DNA from: Stichopus chloronotus
Taxonomy: Eukaryota > Echinodermata > Holothuroidea > Aspidochirotida > Stichopodidae
Length of the DNA stretch: 64,000 bases
NCBI GenBank assembly: GCA_021234535.1
Contig: CM037836.1
Coordinates: 29,284,769 to 29,348,768 of the forward strand
Reading direction: 5' to 3'
The notes beneath the pieces were generated by a model, which ran no database searches, was not told where the DNA came from, and saw only the letters and a list, made by a program, of their open reading frames with translations. This document shows, in pieces, positions 1 through 10,007 of the stretch. Each line of letters starts with the position of its first letter. The first letter of the stretch is position 1. A program made the position numbers and the translations under genes.

Positions 1-609
1 TGATGATATCCGAACTGTAGAATCACATACACAATTTTCATCCTATGCAAATGTTATCACCACATTATAATGAGACAATGGAATGTACAGTGTTTCTAAT
101 GTACAATATTCACGGAATACAATATGTAATTTGTAATGATACACATATAAATATACAATATTCATAAATATACAATATATATATATATTGAATATACAAA
201 ATTGTAATATCAATATGCAATAATATAGAATTTAAAATATTGCATCAAACATTAAAATCAGCAAATGGAATACAGCATGTCATCAATACATACAGACACA
301 AGTTCACACAATTTTATCAATACATAGCCTAGGCTTACAGCCAGCTTACATCACTAGTGTTATCAATGCGTAATGTTCAGTACGCCTATATGAATGTGTT
401 TTCAATTTATGTAATATTCAGGTTATGAATGGACTGTAAGGATAAGACAATGGTGATTGGTTGAAACGAATGCAGTTAGATATGTTTTCTTACTAGGCGT
501 TGAAATTACCATATGATCAATGTTACCGTGTAAAACTAAGTCTAAACCTTCTTGAACAAACTTCTGACAGATGTTTCTTACTTCTTTACGCCTTTGCTCT
601 GATTTTCAG

Positions 610-710
610 GAAATACTTTTAACTTGCTGGCCTTTGATTCGAGATTGTACTTGTTACGTAATTTCTATCGGTGCCTTAGTTATATCTGTGGCTGATTCCA
701 CCATCTACTG
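610..710 (+). CDS. SLC24A: NCKX exon (first visible)
   Basis: The acceptor TTTTCAG ends at 609 and the donor GTTAGT starts at 711. The exon has 101 nt, entering in phase 0 and leaving two bases. It encodes EILLTCWPLIRD followed by a membrane segment ending DSTIYW. This matches the family's LTWWPLFRD block, which follows the alpha-1 repeat, so at least one further exon lies 5' of the window. Confidence 0.9.
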
Positions 711-3700
711 GTTAGTATCACACACGGAATTTTAACTATGCCTATTATAATTATCGTTGTCTATATGAGATGCACTAGATGTTCCCTTACAATTGTCATA
801 GGAGCGGGTTCTCCTAAAAACGATTATTCGCAGGACTATTCACAATACAGTTAGTATCAAGGGCTATAGGTTTAGTGGTTGGGATTAGGTTAGATCAATG
901 ACATGCATGCAGTGCGGGGCTGTGGACGCACTTTACAAGTCTGCCTTTGCCAATAACGCCCACGGTTACTGCTCTACATTTGCAACTTTAAATATGTATA
1001 AGCAGCTATGTGATGTGATTATAATATTCTGATATTATGTGAAGGAAATATGTTTCTTATGGCGGTTGTGCGGATGTTTATCATTTTATATCAATTTCCA
1101 TCATTATGCCGTGGTTTCTGTTAAATCTTCAAAATGAATAAATGTTAAATCAAGTAACGTAAGTTTACGAATAGACTTATTCTGAAACCGAATAGACCTC
1201 ATACTGCTCCGAGTGAAGCAACAAATAAACACTAACAAGAAGAAAGGAAGAAAAAAAAAAGTATGTGGGCAAACATTTTTGCGATTTCATCTTGCGTAGA
1301 CATGAGCTCAAATCTAATTACAGAAAATGGCTAGGTCTATAATGATAACGTTAGTACATGTGCTGGGTTTGCATGCATAATATCTTTCGTGAAAATGGTA
1401 TTCTGTTTATATAGAGAAATGTATAGTGTTACTCATTATAATATACTTTATGTAGATTGTATTGGTTACTTTTAATAGTTACACAGATTGTACGATAACC
1501 ATAGCTTTGTCAGGGTACCATTCAAACGTATTGCCGCGAAGTTGGTGACCTTGCTTTCATGATCTGTAGGCCTAGGCTACTGAATCAAGGTTAAATATTC
1601 AAGCATAAGCCGGTCAATGATATCACCTATGCGTCACGATGATGTTAACCTCGTCATTTTAGGTCACAGATTATGCTGACATAAAAGTCAGTTTATTGAA
1701 AAGGAACTGCTTGTCGTCTGCTGTTTAGGTTGAATGCTTCCAACATCTATCGAATGCCGTGATTTTGAAATATGTGTATGCCTTTCAAAAGTATGATTGT
1801 GAGCTACAGGGTATGTTTAAGACAAATTCCGGTGACGGACAAGAAACTGTGCAGTCACTATTAGGATAACTCTAACCCGACAGCAGCAATCTAGGTAAAC
1901 CGTGTACGTCACACCGTTTGTTGACGTAAATAGGGAGCTTTCAATTTGTACATCCGCATAGTCGACTGCTACGGTAAAGTTCACTTATTTCGTCATTTGG
2001 AGCCTATGAGCATGAGAGACGACTTGACGCATGCGCATAGGCTCAAAATGACGAAATAAGTGTACTTTACCGTAGCAGTGGACTTGTGGACGTACAAATC
2101 GAAAGCTACCTATTCTTCCCAAGGTGCTGAGGCACACTGTTTATGAAAATAGCAGATTAAAAATTGAAACAAATTTCCCTTTCCTTTTGATGCTCGTTTA
2201 TGGACCAATTGATAAGAGATGTTGAAATTACGCCCCTCATCGAGGGTGATTCTTGACAGGATAATACCTTGCAAACTTGACGTCACCAACGTGGGGAAAA
2301 TTCCGACGATGGATATTTCGGATTTTTAAGAAACTACTTGGACAAGCCATTGGTCGGAACTCATGAGGGAAGGACGGATGGCTGACCTGCAATGATAATC
2401 CTCTCTCCCTCTACCACTCCCTCCCTTTCCCCACACAAATTCCTTTTTCCTTCACACCTAATTCCCACAAGTAACATATTTGTTGCAAGTATTATACGAT
2501 GCGTCCATCCTTCAATATTAGCGCATTTTGTTAATTCCTCTTTTTTCTTTGTTTAGCCGAAACTATTAATATTTTCAGGATTTCGGTTTCATATCAATTA
2601 AAAACGTTAACGTCAGAATCCTAGTTAATCATCTTGGCTCGGTTTTCTTTTCGTGACTGCATATCATGATGTCCAATAAAAACAAACTGTCATTCAAGCC
2701 CTGAATTTATGATCTCGTTTATTTCAGGTATGATGCCACCTTGCTTCTTTTTATTTATGTTGGCTACCTAACGATCATGTACTTCAACGAAACAGTTGAA
2801 CAACACGTGACAAGCTGGGTGAACAAAAACGTGGAAAGTAACTACAAAAAAGCGTACGAGTTGGAGCGAGTCCACTTAGCGATACAACAAGGCGAAGGAG
2901 TGATGTTGCTAAAAGAAAACGAGGACGATGAAGAGGATATATTCTGTCAGAAATCCTCACAGTCAAATGGTAAGAAATACCAAGCCAAAGCCAGCGTAAC
3001 ATCGTGCAAAACAGGTCAGACGATCACTACCTGTTAAATCGGTGTGTGGTTCGCGATAGCCGACAAAATCGAGAAGTCATGGTTCCCTTTATTCAAATTA
3101 GGGTACCATGCCGTACGTAATGTATCAGACTTTCTAAGAGAAATTTGATGAACAGATGAATTATGTTGACGTTGATGCGTTAACACAGATCAACGTCATA
3201 GGAAGAGTTTTAGTGGTCTCCCTTCTCTCTTGTGTCAGAAGGGGCGCATATGCGAAATGGTGCAAATTTTGTTCAGTTTTCCAAACCAATAATTTTTCAC
3301 AAATCATCCAAGTTTCTGTCAAATTATCTGTTTTCAGAACTTTCGAAATGGTTTTTTTTTTAAGATAGTGCGTTCACTATTCTTGCACCAATTTTATTTT
3401 CACCACTGCAAATCGTGTCGTGCATTACAAACCACAAGTGGCTCGAATTTCTTCATTTGAGCAAGCTTGCAATATAATATCATATCGCACCGTCAATTAA
3501 TGATATTATCATAGGATCTAACCAGACGGCTATTTCTCATGTCGATTAGTTAAATTCATCTTTTCGTTTTTCGTCTGTATTCGAACTGTGCTTGCAGTTC
3601 GTGGTCGTTTATTCATTTTATGTGACCTCTAAACAAGAAGGTAACCAAATTAGCAAAGTGCTCATCTTACATGAGGCCATCAGCTTGTAAAACCTCAATG

Positions 3701-6486
3701 ATCGAAAGTGTGAAAAGAAAAGTCACATGCAAAGACTGAATATGGAAACATAGGTGATGCATGATTCTAAGGGGAGATAAAATGCTGAAACCTAAGAACG
3801 AAACGAACATTTAAGCTACATGGATACCGTAGTAACGGCACGAATGAAAAACACAGAAGTTAAAAGATAGACAGAATATATACCAGTAAGTCCGTCAACG
3901 ATAAACACTGGAGAAAATGAAAGTTTAAAATAAAAACGAATCATAGCTTTGGTCGAGAATGTACACACTCCAGTGAACGATAAATTAATACGAATGAATT
4001 ATCGAGACAAATCAACACATCTGCTCAATTACTGTTCACTTTCCTACCAGATACATTTCAATAAGGAAACAGTAGAAGAGTAGCAGGTGAACACTTTCAA
4101 ATATCACCATGGAAACTAGACGGTATGGAAATCATAGCTACCAAAGCATTTAAAGGAGGATAGATAGTTGTGATATGATACCTCTTGCATAACTTTTTTA
4201 CCCTTTCTTTTTCCAAATCGGGAATAGGCTTAAGCATATCTCCACAACAGATTTATGGCAAAAATTTGATTTGCTTACATGGCAAATTCAGTCAAGAAAG
4301 TCCCAGTAGACAGAGAAAAAGAACCTTTATTGTCTTTTAAATTTTCCTTATGTTGACGTCACATAGTGTTTTTGACTCGGTGAAGCGTTGTTTGGTCACG
4401 TGTTTTCAAGGTTTAGATGTAGAGTTATACAAATTTGGAAGAGGAAAGTGCAAAAAAGTTTTGTAAGATGTATATTACACTTAATCTATCCTCCTGTAAA
4501 GTGCCGGATCAAACGAACAGGTCATCATCATTGGAAGATGTGCAGTACCAAAATGTATTGTTTTATGAGATTCACAAATAGATCTCCTACCCAAATTGCA
4601 ATATAATACAGTCATTGTCAATGTAGCAGCAGCTTCTACTGATATCGAAATGACATTAGTCATGAAGATTTACCTACCAGTAATTTATGGAGATGCACCC
4701 GCATGTAAGGTTTTTTCTTAGGCTGATATCACAGCTGAACAAACACGTGATTTTTTCTTATGTCATTTCTGTGTGATAGTGTATCAGTAAATGTTGACAT
4801 GGCAAAGCGAACGCAAACGTTATTTCATACATACTGAACCGTAAATTTTCCTTACAGTTCTTTATACCCATGGGTACATTTAATTTGCCACACGAGAGAG
4901 CAGGTAATAGGCCTACCACCGAGGAATTCACGCATGCCACTCGATAACAATGAACATTGCTGGCATATGGAGGATATGTATTTATTTTTAAGACATACAC
5001 GCGGCCAGCTAACCGTATAAAATATTCAACTGTAGCCAAATAATTTTGCACGTCTGTGAGTGCTTGCAGTATGTTTTTATGTCTCGTATATTATTTTTTA
5101 TAATTTTTTTTATTTTCATCTTTCAGGAGCACCTGCTGCGATACAATCAAACCATTCCGACCAAAATAACAACAAAAATAATGAACGAGTGAAGTCAATA
5201 TTTGAGCCCCCTAATTCTCGTTTACGGGTTATACCTTGGCTTGCTTCGTTACCATTGTTAGTTGTATTTTACATTACCATACCGGACAGCAGGAAGAAAT
5301 CATGCCGGCGATTTTATCCATTGACATTTCTAATGTCCTTGTTATGGATAGGAGGTCTCACTTTCATCTTAGTGTGGATGGTAACAGTCATAGGTGAGTT
5401 AATATTCAGGTTTCCACAGCCGTTCACCCCGCATAGCTCTCCAACATGATGCAAACCTCCTGCCAACTGCACCCCAAGTTTTAGAAACTCGAATCATCGG
5501 CCCAGATTTAGAGAACTTGTTAAAACACTTGAAAACCAATGACCCTCTCTGCACCTTATTACATCTTCTGTTCCCAGTCTCTACATGACATATTCTACAA
5601 CAGAGAACCCCAAAGAGGAGTAAACTGGTAGAAAGTGCCTGTATTAAAATCCGTTAAAATGCAACAAAAAGAAATACTAGTGCTTAAAGGGATGCTCCAT
5701 ATTATAGCATTCTTTAATTTGCCTTAACCATTCAATGACAATTTCTCAGTCATTTTCAACATTCAGCCTTACACCACATATTGAAACAAAAAAAAAAACC
5801 AAACAAACAAACAAATTTGACAATTGAATGACACACTGTTTTAAACTAGGAACATCCAGAAAACAAAACCTGTAAGTGCAAAAATAGTCATTTGTATTTG
5901 TAGTATGTATGTTTTCAATCAAAACCAACTTTTGAATCGATTTGCTGGGTTTAAAAAAAAAACAAATATGTGAAAAAAAAGGTACTGGTAGTATAGGACT
6001 GAAGAAGTCCGGTCACTAATCCATTTTGTATTTTTTTATTTCTTTCCGACAGGATATGAAGTTGGCATCCATGACACTATAATGGGACTAACTTTACTTG
6101 CAGCTGGTGCCAGTACCCCGGATACTCTATTGAGCGTGATAGCCGCACGTGAAGGATATGGAGATATGGCAATCTCCCATTCCATTGGCAGTAACATCTT
6201 TGACATTTTAATCGGCCTCGGTTTCCCCTGGTTCCTTCAGACAGTAGTTTTAAATTTCCAGTCACAGGTCTTTATATACAGCGGTGCTATTTTATTTATA
6301 TCTCTTCTTCTCCTCGTGAACGTCATTGCTTTAATCCTTTCTATTGCACTCTTAAAATTCAAACTAAACTGCAAACTCGGGGTTTTATTGATAATGTTGT
6401 ACTTTGCGTTCCTAGTTCTGTCTCTTCTATTTGAAATGAATATTATTGTACCTGGTCTAACTCTTCCAGTCTGCTCGATTTCATGA
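610..6486 (+). CDS. SLC24A: K+-dependent Na+/Ca2+ exchanger (NCKX/SLC24A family), 3' part, four exons
   Basis: Four exons (610-710, 2728-2969, 5127-5393, 6053-6486) join without a frame break into the last 347 residues of an SLC24A exchanger. The family moves Ca2+ and K+ out of the cytosol against Na+ entry. Seen: the end of the N-terminal membrane half (TCWPLIRD, then YDATLLFIYVGYL), a short acidic cytoplasmic loop (ENEDDEEDIF, then an Asn-rich piece), a hydrophobic block ending LVWMVTVIGYEVGI, the alpha-2 repeat (MGLTLLAAGASTPD ... GDMAIS ... GSNIFD) and three or four more membrane segments. GLGFPWFLQT and LDRKLGV-like NCKLGV resemble NCKX3/4/5 more than NCKX1/2. Both alpha-2 aspartates (TPD and SNIFD) are kept; in NCKX2 they are the cation-binding D548 and D575. 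The loop is short, as in NCKX5. The alpha-1 repeat must lie upstream of the window, since the first visible exon starts in phase 0. Subtype is uncertain. Confidence 0.95.
711..2727 (+). other. NCKX intron holding a MITE
   Basis: This GT-AG intron has no coding exon that I can see. It contains the palindromic element at 1929-2114. The rest is AT-rich unique-looking sequence with no recognised motif. Confidence 0.8.
1929..2114. mobile_element. Palindromic MITE (foldback element)
   Basis: Left arm 1929-2014 and right arm 2030-2114 are inverted copies at roughly 90% identity by eye, with a loop of about 15 bp. The ends are AATAGG(G/T)AGCTTTC. Inside both arms are CTGCTACGGTAAAGT and CACTTATTTCGTCATTT. 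There is no coding capacity. The high arm identity suggests a fairly young insertion. I could not define a target-site duplication, so the superfamily is open. Confidence 0.85.
2728..2969 (+). CDS. SLC24A: NCKX exon: membrane segment and acidic loop
   Basis: The acceptor TTTCAG ends at 2727 and the donor GTAAGA starts at 2970. It completes the Trp codon split from the previous exon and reads YDATLLFIYVGYLTIMYFN, then a charged stretch with ENEDDEEDIF. It leaves in phase 1 within a Gly codon. It corresponds to the last segment of the first membrane half and the start of the large cytoplasmic loop. Confidence 0.92.
2970..5126 (+). other. NCKX intron, no recognised content
   Basis: This GT-AG intron is AT-rich. 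Small ORFs on both strands (for example around 4388-4663 and 4758-5051) show no family resemblance and no consistent splice context, so they are not annotated. No repeat or RNA gene was recognised. Confidence 0.7.
5127..5393 (+). CDS. SLC24A: NCKX exon: loop end and first segment of second half
   Basis: The acceptor TCTTTCAG ends at 5126 and the donor GTGAGT starts at 5394. It starts and ends inside a Gly codon (phase 1 on both sides). It reads an Asn-rich hydrophilic linker (SDQNNNKNN), then IPWLASLPLLVVFYITIPD, then a charged turn (SRKKSCRRFYPL), then FLMSLLWIGGLTFILVWMVT. The last part is a good match to the NCKX4-type block before the alpha-2 repeat. Confidence 0.93.
5394..6052 (+). other. 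NCKX last intron
   Basis: A 659-bp GT-AG intron. It has short A-rich tracts near 5780-5820 and 5955-5985 and no other feature. Confidence 0.75.
6053..6486 (+). CDS. SLC24A: NCKX terminal exon: alpha-2 repeat and C terminus
   Basis: The acceptor CCGACAG ends at 6052 and the TGA stop is at 6484-6486. The exon carries the complete alpha-2 repeat, with AAGASTPD and GSNIFDILIGLGFPW, and then hydrophobic segments to a short tail ending LPVCSIS. The usual AAGTS(I/V)PD reads AAGASTPD here, so the Thr is Ala, while the Asp is kept. The residue matching NCKX2 Thr551 is Leu. Confidence 0.95.
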
Positions 6487-9263
6487 GCACATGGTCCGAT
6501 TTCAGTTTGCATGATTGACTTCATACGAAGCAAAACACCATTGAATAATGTGCATCTGCGGGATAAGTTCACCGTGCTCGGGAAAAGTGCCTAAATTAAG
6601 CCACAAAGACCTCTTTCTTGCCATGCTGTCAGTTATCATTACTCAATTTTTCTACTTGGAAGCTGAAGAGAACCAATTAGAATTAAGTGACAATTAAAGC
6701 ACTCAAAGGAGAATTGCCAACAGAGTGTTTTAGAAAACAGAAGTTTAAGTTGTGATATTTCGGTCTGAGAGTTTTGTCAAGAAGGCAGAATTACCACTCT
6801 TAACTTCTACCTCTTTTAACTAAAAAACTGAATGTCGACAGAAGGAAATTACTTAACGTCAGGATGGACCAGACTATCACATGTTAGGAAGGAAACGCCT
6901 GAGATGATGTACTGCGCATCCACGAGGAGCCCTCGAAGGTTCCAATATCAGTGTGTAAATCATTGGTAGAGATTGATAGTGGTGTGCTACCTATAGTACT
7001 ATGGTGTTTATTTGTCGGACTCTGAGCAGGCTGCTCATGCACCACCATTAGATAATGAATATCCCCTTTAAAGGATCACCGCGCATGGGTAAAGTAACTA
7101 AAACCAACAACGGCGATTTTTAAGTAATATTCATCCTTTTTGTTTGTATCATCACTTTGCTGAGGTAGAAGGTGGAGAATGCAAAGTCAACATAATATGA
7201 AAGTGAGGAGAACTGTGTAGCATTTTATAAAAATTGATCAGATTTCACTCTGATAGGCTTTTCGGAAAGGCAAGGTCACCAGTCCCTACCAGCTCAAATT
7301 TTGTGACGTAGACTGAAATTTGGGAGTACAATGATAGGCCGTTATCTATCACACCACAGCGGGTATGTAGTACTTGATGTAAGGGGTCCGTGTACGCACT
7401 AAGGACCCTCAGAGGTGACCAGAGAGTAGCAGTATGTAAGTCAATGCATAAGTGTAAATAACAGTATGTCAGTGCAGTTAGGATAGGCTCGAGTGTAACT
7501 AACTACGTGTATGTAGGTATAATTCCTCATAACGCATGCTGTTAATTGTGATTTAATATGTGGGTCATACTCGAAAGGGGGGGGGGGGGGTTACGGTGCA
7601 TTAAAACAACTTGTTATATAGTAAGCAGAGCACCGTGTCAGGTAGCAGCTGATTCCCATCTGCCTTTCTCAAGCTTAATTTTTAAATGATGGACTCCTGA
7701 AAAGCGACATTAGGCATCAACACACTGTATATTGCCTTTAGCGTGAGTCGATATTGGCATCAAGTTGTTTCGCTCACTTTTGTACTGTACTGAAGCAACT
7801 GAACAAACTGGACGCAAGGTTATGGAATGTTATGCAAGAAAAGCATAGAGTATAAGGAGAGGCATGGGGATATATCTTCTGCTCTATTTGGGACTCTTCA
7901 TCAGTAGAGCGCCATCACACGGTGGTGAGTAAGGGCACGAATAAACTCTATTCAGGTTCGCATTCCCAGAACTGTTTAGGGGCACCAAAGTTATTGGTCG
8001 TTGTTTGAGGGACCAATCATTACCAGATAGTTAGCTACATTTATATATAGCTCACTAAAGCTTTCCTTTTTTGTTCTGCATTGCATTAAAAACGGATCAG
8101 CACTTTTATTATTTTCGAGGAAGGGGAGGGGGTATAGTCAAGACCGTAGTCTGCCGCACAACTACGGTTTTTTATCATACTTGCATTTGCCTGCAAGTAT
8201 ACATCAAAGTGTCTTGATCTGACACATCGGTGACACTCTGCAGATCAAGAGCACAAGAGCTGTGACGTCAGAATGATGATTTCCTCAAACTTACTCCTGA
8301 AATAACGATTGACCTAAGCTACTGACTTTTTTCAGGGAGTCCCTGGTCTTCTCAAATGTAGTCTTTTGAAAACACAACTGGACAGAGCATCATTGGCTTT
8401 TTCTCTCCTAGCCGTCTTCTTTCCTCCTAACCCTCGCGTTTTTCCTGTCTGCATCCTTTTGCTGTAAATATAGAATCCATATTGTATGATTCAGGCCATT
8501 TCGATTACTCTGTTTCGATTTCTTTTGTTTTTGCAAAGAAATCCGAGAATAAAACAAAACTTATCTAGTCGGGTGCGCCGATTTGTACAGCGTTCGTTCT
8601 GAAACAAAGCTGTTACTGCCGTTTGAGTTGTTCCAGTCTGGCGTCCATGGCATAAATGTAGAATTAGAACCGATTTTGTAATCATTAGCAAGCAACCAGG
8701 TTAGGTTATAGGAGCCAAGGTTTAGATTCTTTGCGCTCAGTCAAGCTGGAACCAATTGATCTTGGTAACTTCAGCCATAGAGTATTTTCGAGATTTATGT
8801 AGAAATGACTTCACTTTTGTGCGCGACTTCACAAGTACATCAAAATGACAGTGTGTGACAGGCTACACACCATTTCCCTCAAAGATGGTATAATTTTTGA
8901 CAAACTTTTTTCTTAGGCCTATTAATTGATAGCAAACTTTTACTTTCAACCAACAGCCATGCAGGACGCACAAGTGCCATAATACCATGCCTCAAAGTCT
9001 CGCATTTGAACCTGTTTTAAGTTTTAGATCTCACTCTCTTAAATGTTTCTTTCTATACCTAACAAATAATCTACGTCCAAGAATTTAGAATTGTATTTAG
9101 TTCTATATTACACCAATAATCAGACATGAAATGACGTCATAGCCCTCCGAATGATAGCCGTGAGTTCAACATTTTTTAGCCCATATCCCACTCGTTATTG
9201 GAACACTGTTTGTTATCACTTTTGCAGGTTCATAGTCCAGGAAGGGAGATACTGAAGGGGTTT
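6487..9263. other. 3' UTR of the exchanger gene and intergenic DNA
   Basis: No further coding exon is seen. The first AATAAA after the stop that I noted is at 7940-7945, a possible poly(A) signal. A G14 run lies at 7577-7590. Two small hairpins stand out: ACCGTAGT/ACTACGGT at 8143-8168, followed by T6, and CTTGATCTG/CAGATCAAG around 8212-8250. The minus-strand frame at 8491-8691 resembles nothing known to me. Confidence 0.5.
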
Positions 9264-9271
9264 GCGACCAC
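9264..9271. repeat. 8-bp target-site duplication, left copy
   Basis: GCGACCAC directly precedes the CAGTGGCGGC terminus. The identical word is at 10000-10007 directly after the other terminus. Confidence 0.85.
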
Positions 9272-9999
9272 CAGTGGCGGCGCCAGAATGTCAGACTTGG
9301 GGGGGGGGGCAAACTGAGGGCAGAGGAAATGTTGGGGGGTAAAAATTTTCGCGCCCAGCTTGAGGCCTCGCGACTGGGGTCCAGGGGCAAAGCCCAGGTG
9401 GGGGTCGAGGGGGCGAAGTCCCCGGAAGCTCTAAGGTTTTAGCATATCTCTGGGTGGAAAAATAAAACCCAAGAGAGGTATTATTTATTTTTATATTATT
9501 TATTTTTTCGGTTGACGGTTCTCCAAGGTTCCCAACTTTTTTCTTTGGGAGTACCAGTTCACATTTACGCGGTACCACCGAGTATACACACACACATATA
9601 GGCTACATACTCTTCCATTCCATTCGTATATTTAGGAAAACAACGACATTCCTATATTTAGGAAAACAACCACCTATCCGCCCTTCCCTTATGCTGGACG
9701 GTAAACATTCCAGAGAAAATTGGTCTGACCAGGCTGGCCTACTGTTGAAGTGGCTACGGGCATGATATGAAAACTGTCAGCCTGTGTAACATAAATAAGC
9801 ATTTATCAATCATGGTTCCCCGGAAGTTGTTCTTATTCAGTCCAATGCCAATACATAGTTTTGTGATTAAATTAATTTTGGATGAGTACAAGATCTGATT
9901 GGGAAGGGTCAGAGCAACTTGGGGGGGGGGGGCAAGGAAACAATCTGGAGGGGCAAATGCCCCCTCATCCACCCCCCCCCCCCCGTAGCGCCGCCACGG
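9272..9999. mobile_element. hAT-like non-autonomous DNA transposon
   Basis: The left end is CAGTGGCGGCGC and the right end, read inverted, is CCGTGGCGGCGC. Both are flanked by the perfect 8-bp repeat GCGACCAC. An 8-bp duplication and CAGTGGCGGC-type ends are typical of hAT elements. Inside each end are long G or C runs (about 9299-9310, 9920-9932 and 9971-9984) and GGGGCAAA-type words. The minus-strand ORFs crossing it (9166-9593, 9754-10150) run through the G/C runs and are not transposase. At 728 bp with no transposase it must have moved in trans. Confidence 0.85.
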
Positions 10000-10007
10000 G
10001 CGACCAC
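10000..10007. repeat. 8-bp target-site duplication, right copy
   Basis: GCGACCAC follows the GCGCCGCCACGG terminus and matches the copy at 9264-9271 exactly. Confidence 0.85.

Noticed and set aside
2784..3002. 72-codon minus frame opposite an NCKX exon
   Set aside because: Exact antisense shadow of the conserved exon 2728-2969.
8143..8175. Hairpin followed by T6, like a bacterial terminator
   Set aside because: The window is eukaryotic, and an 8-bp stem with a T run is expected by chance at this scale. It could at most be a Pol III stop, with no promoter nearby.
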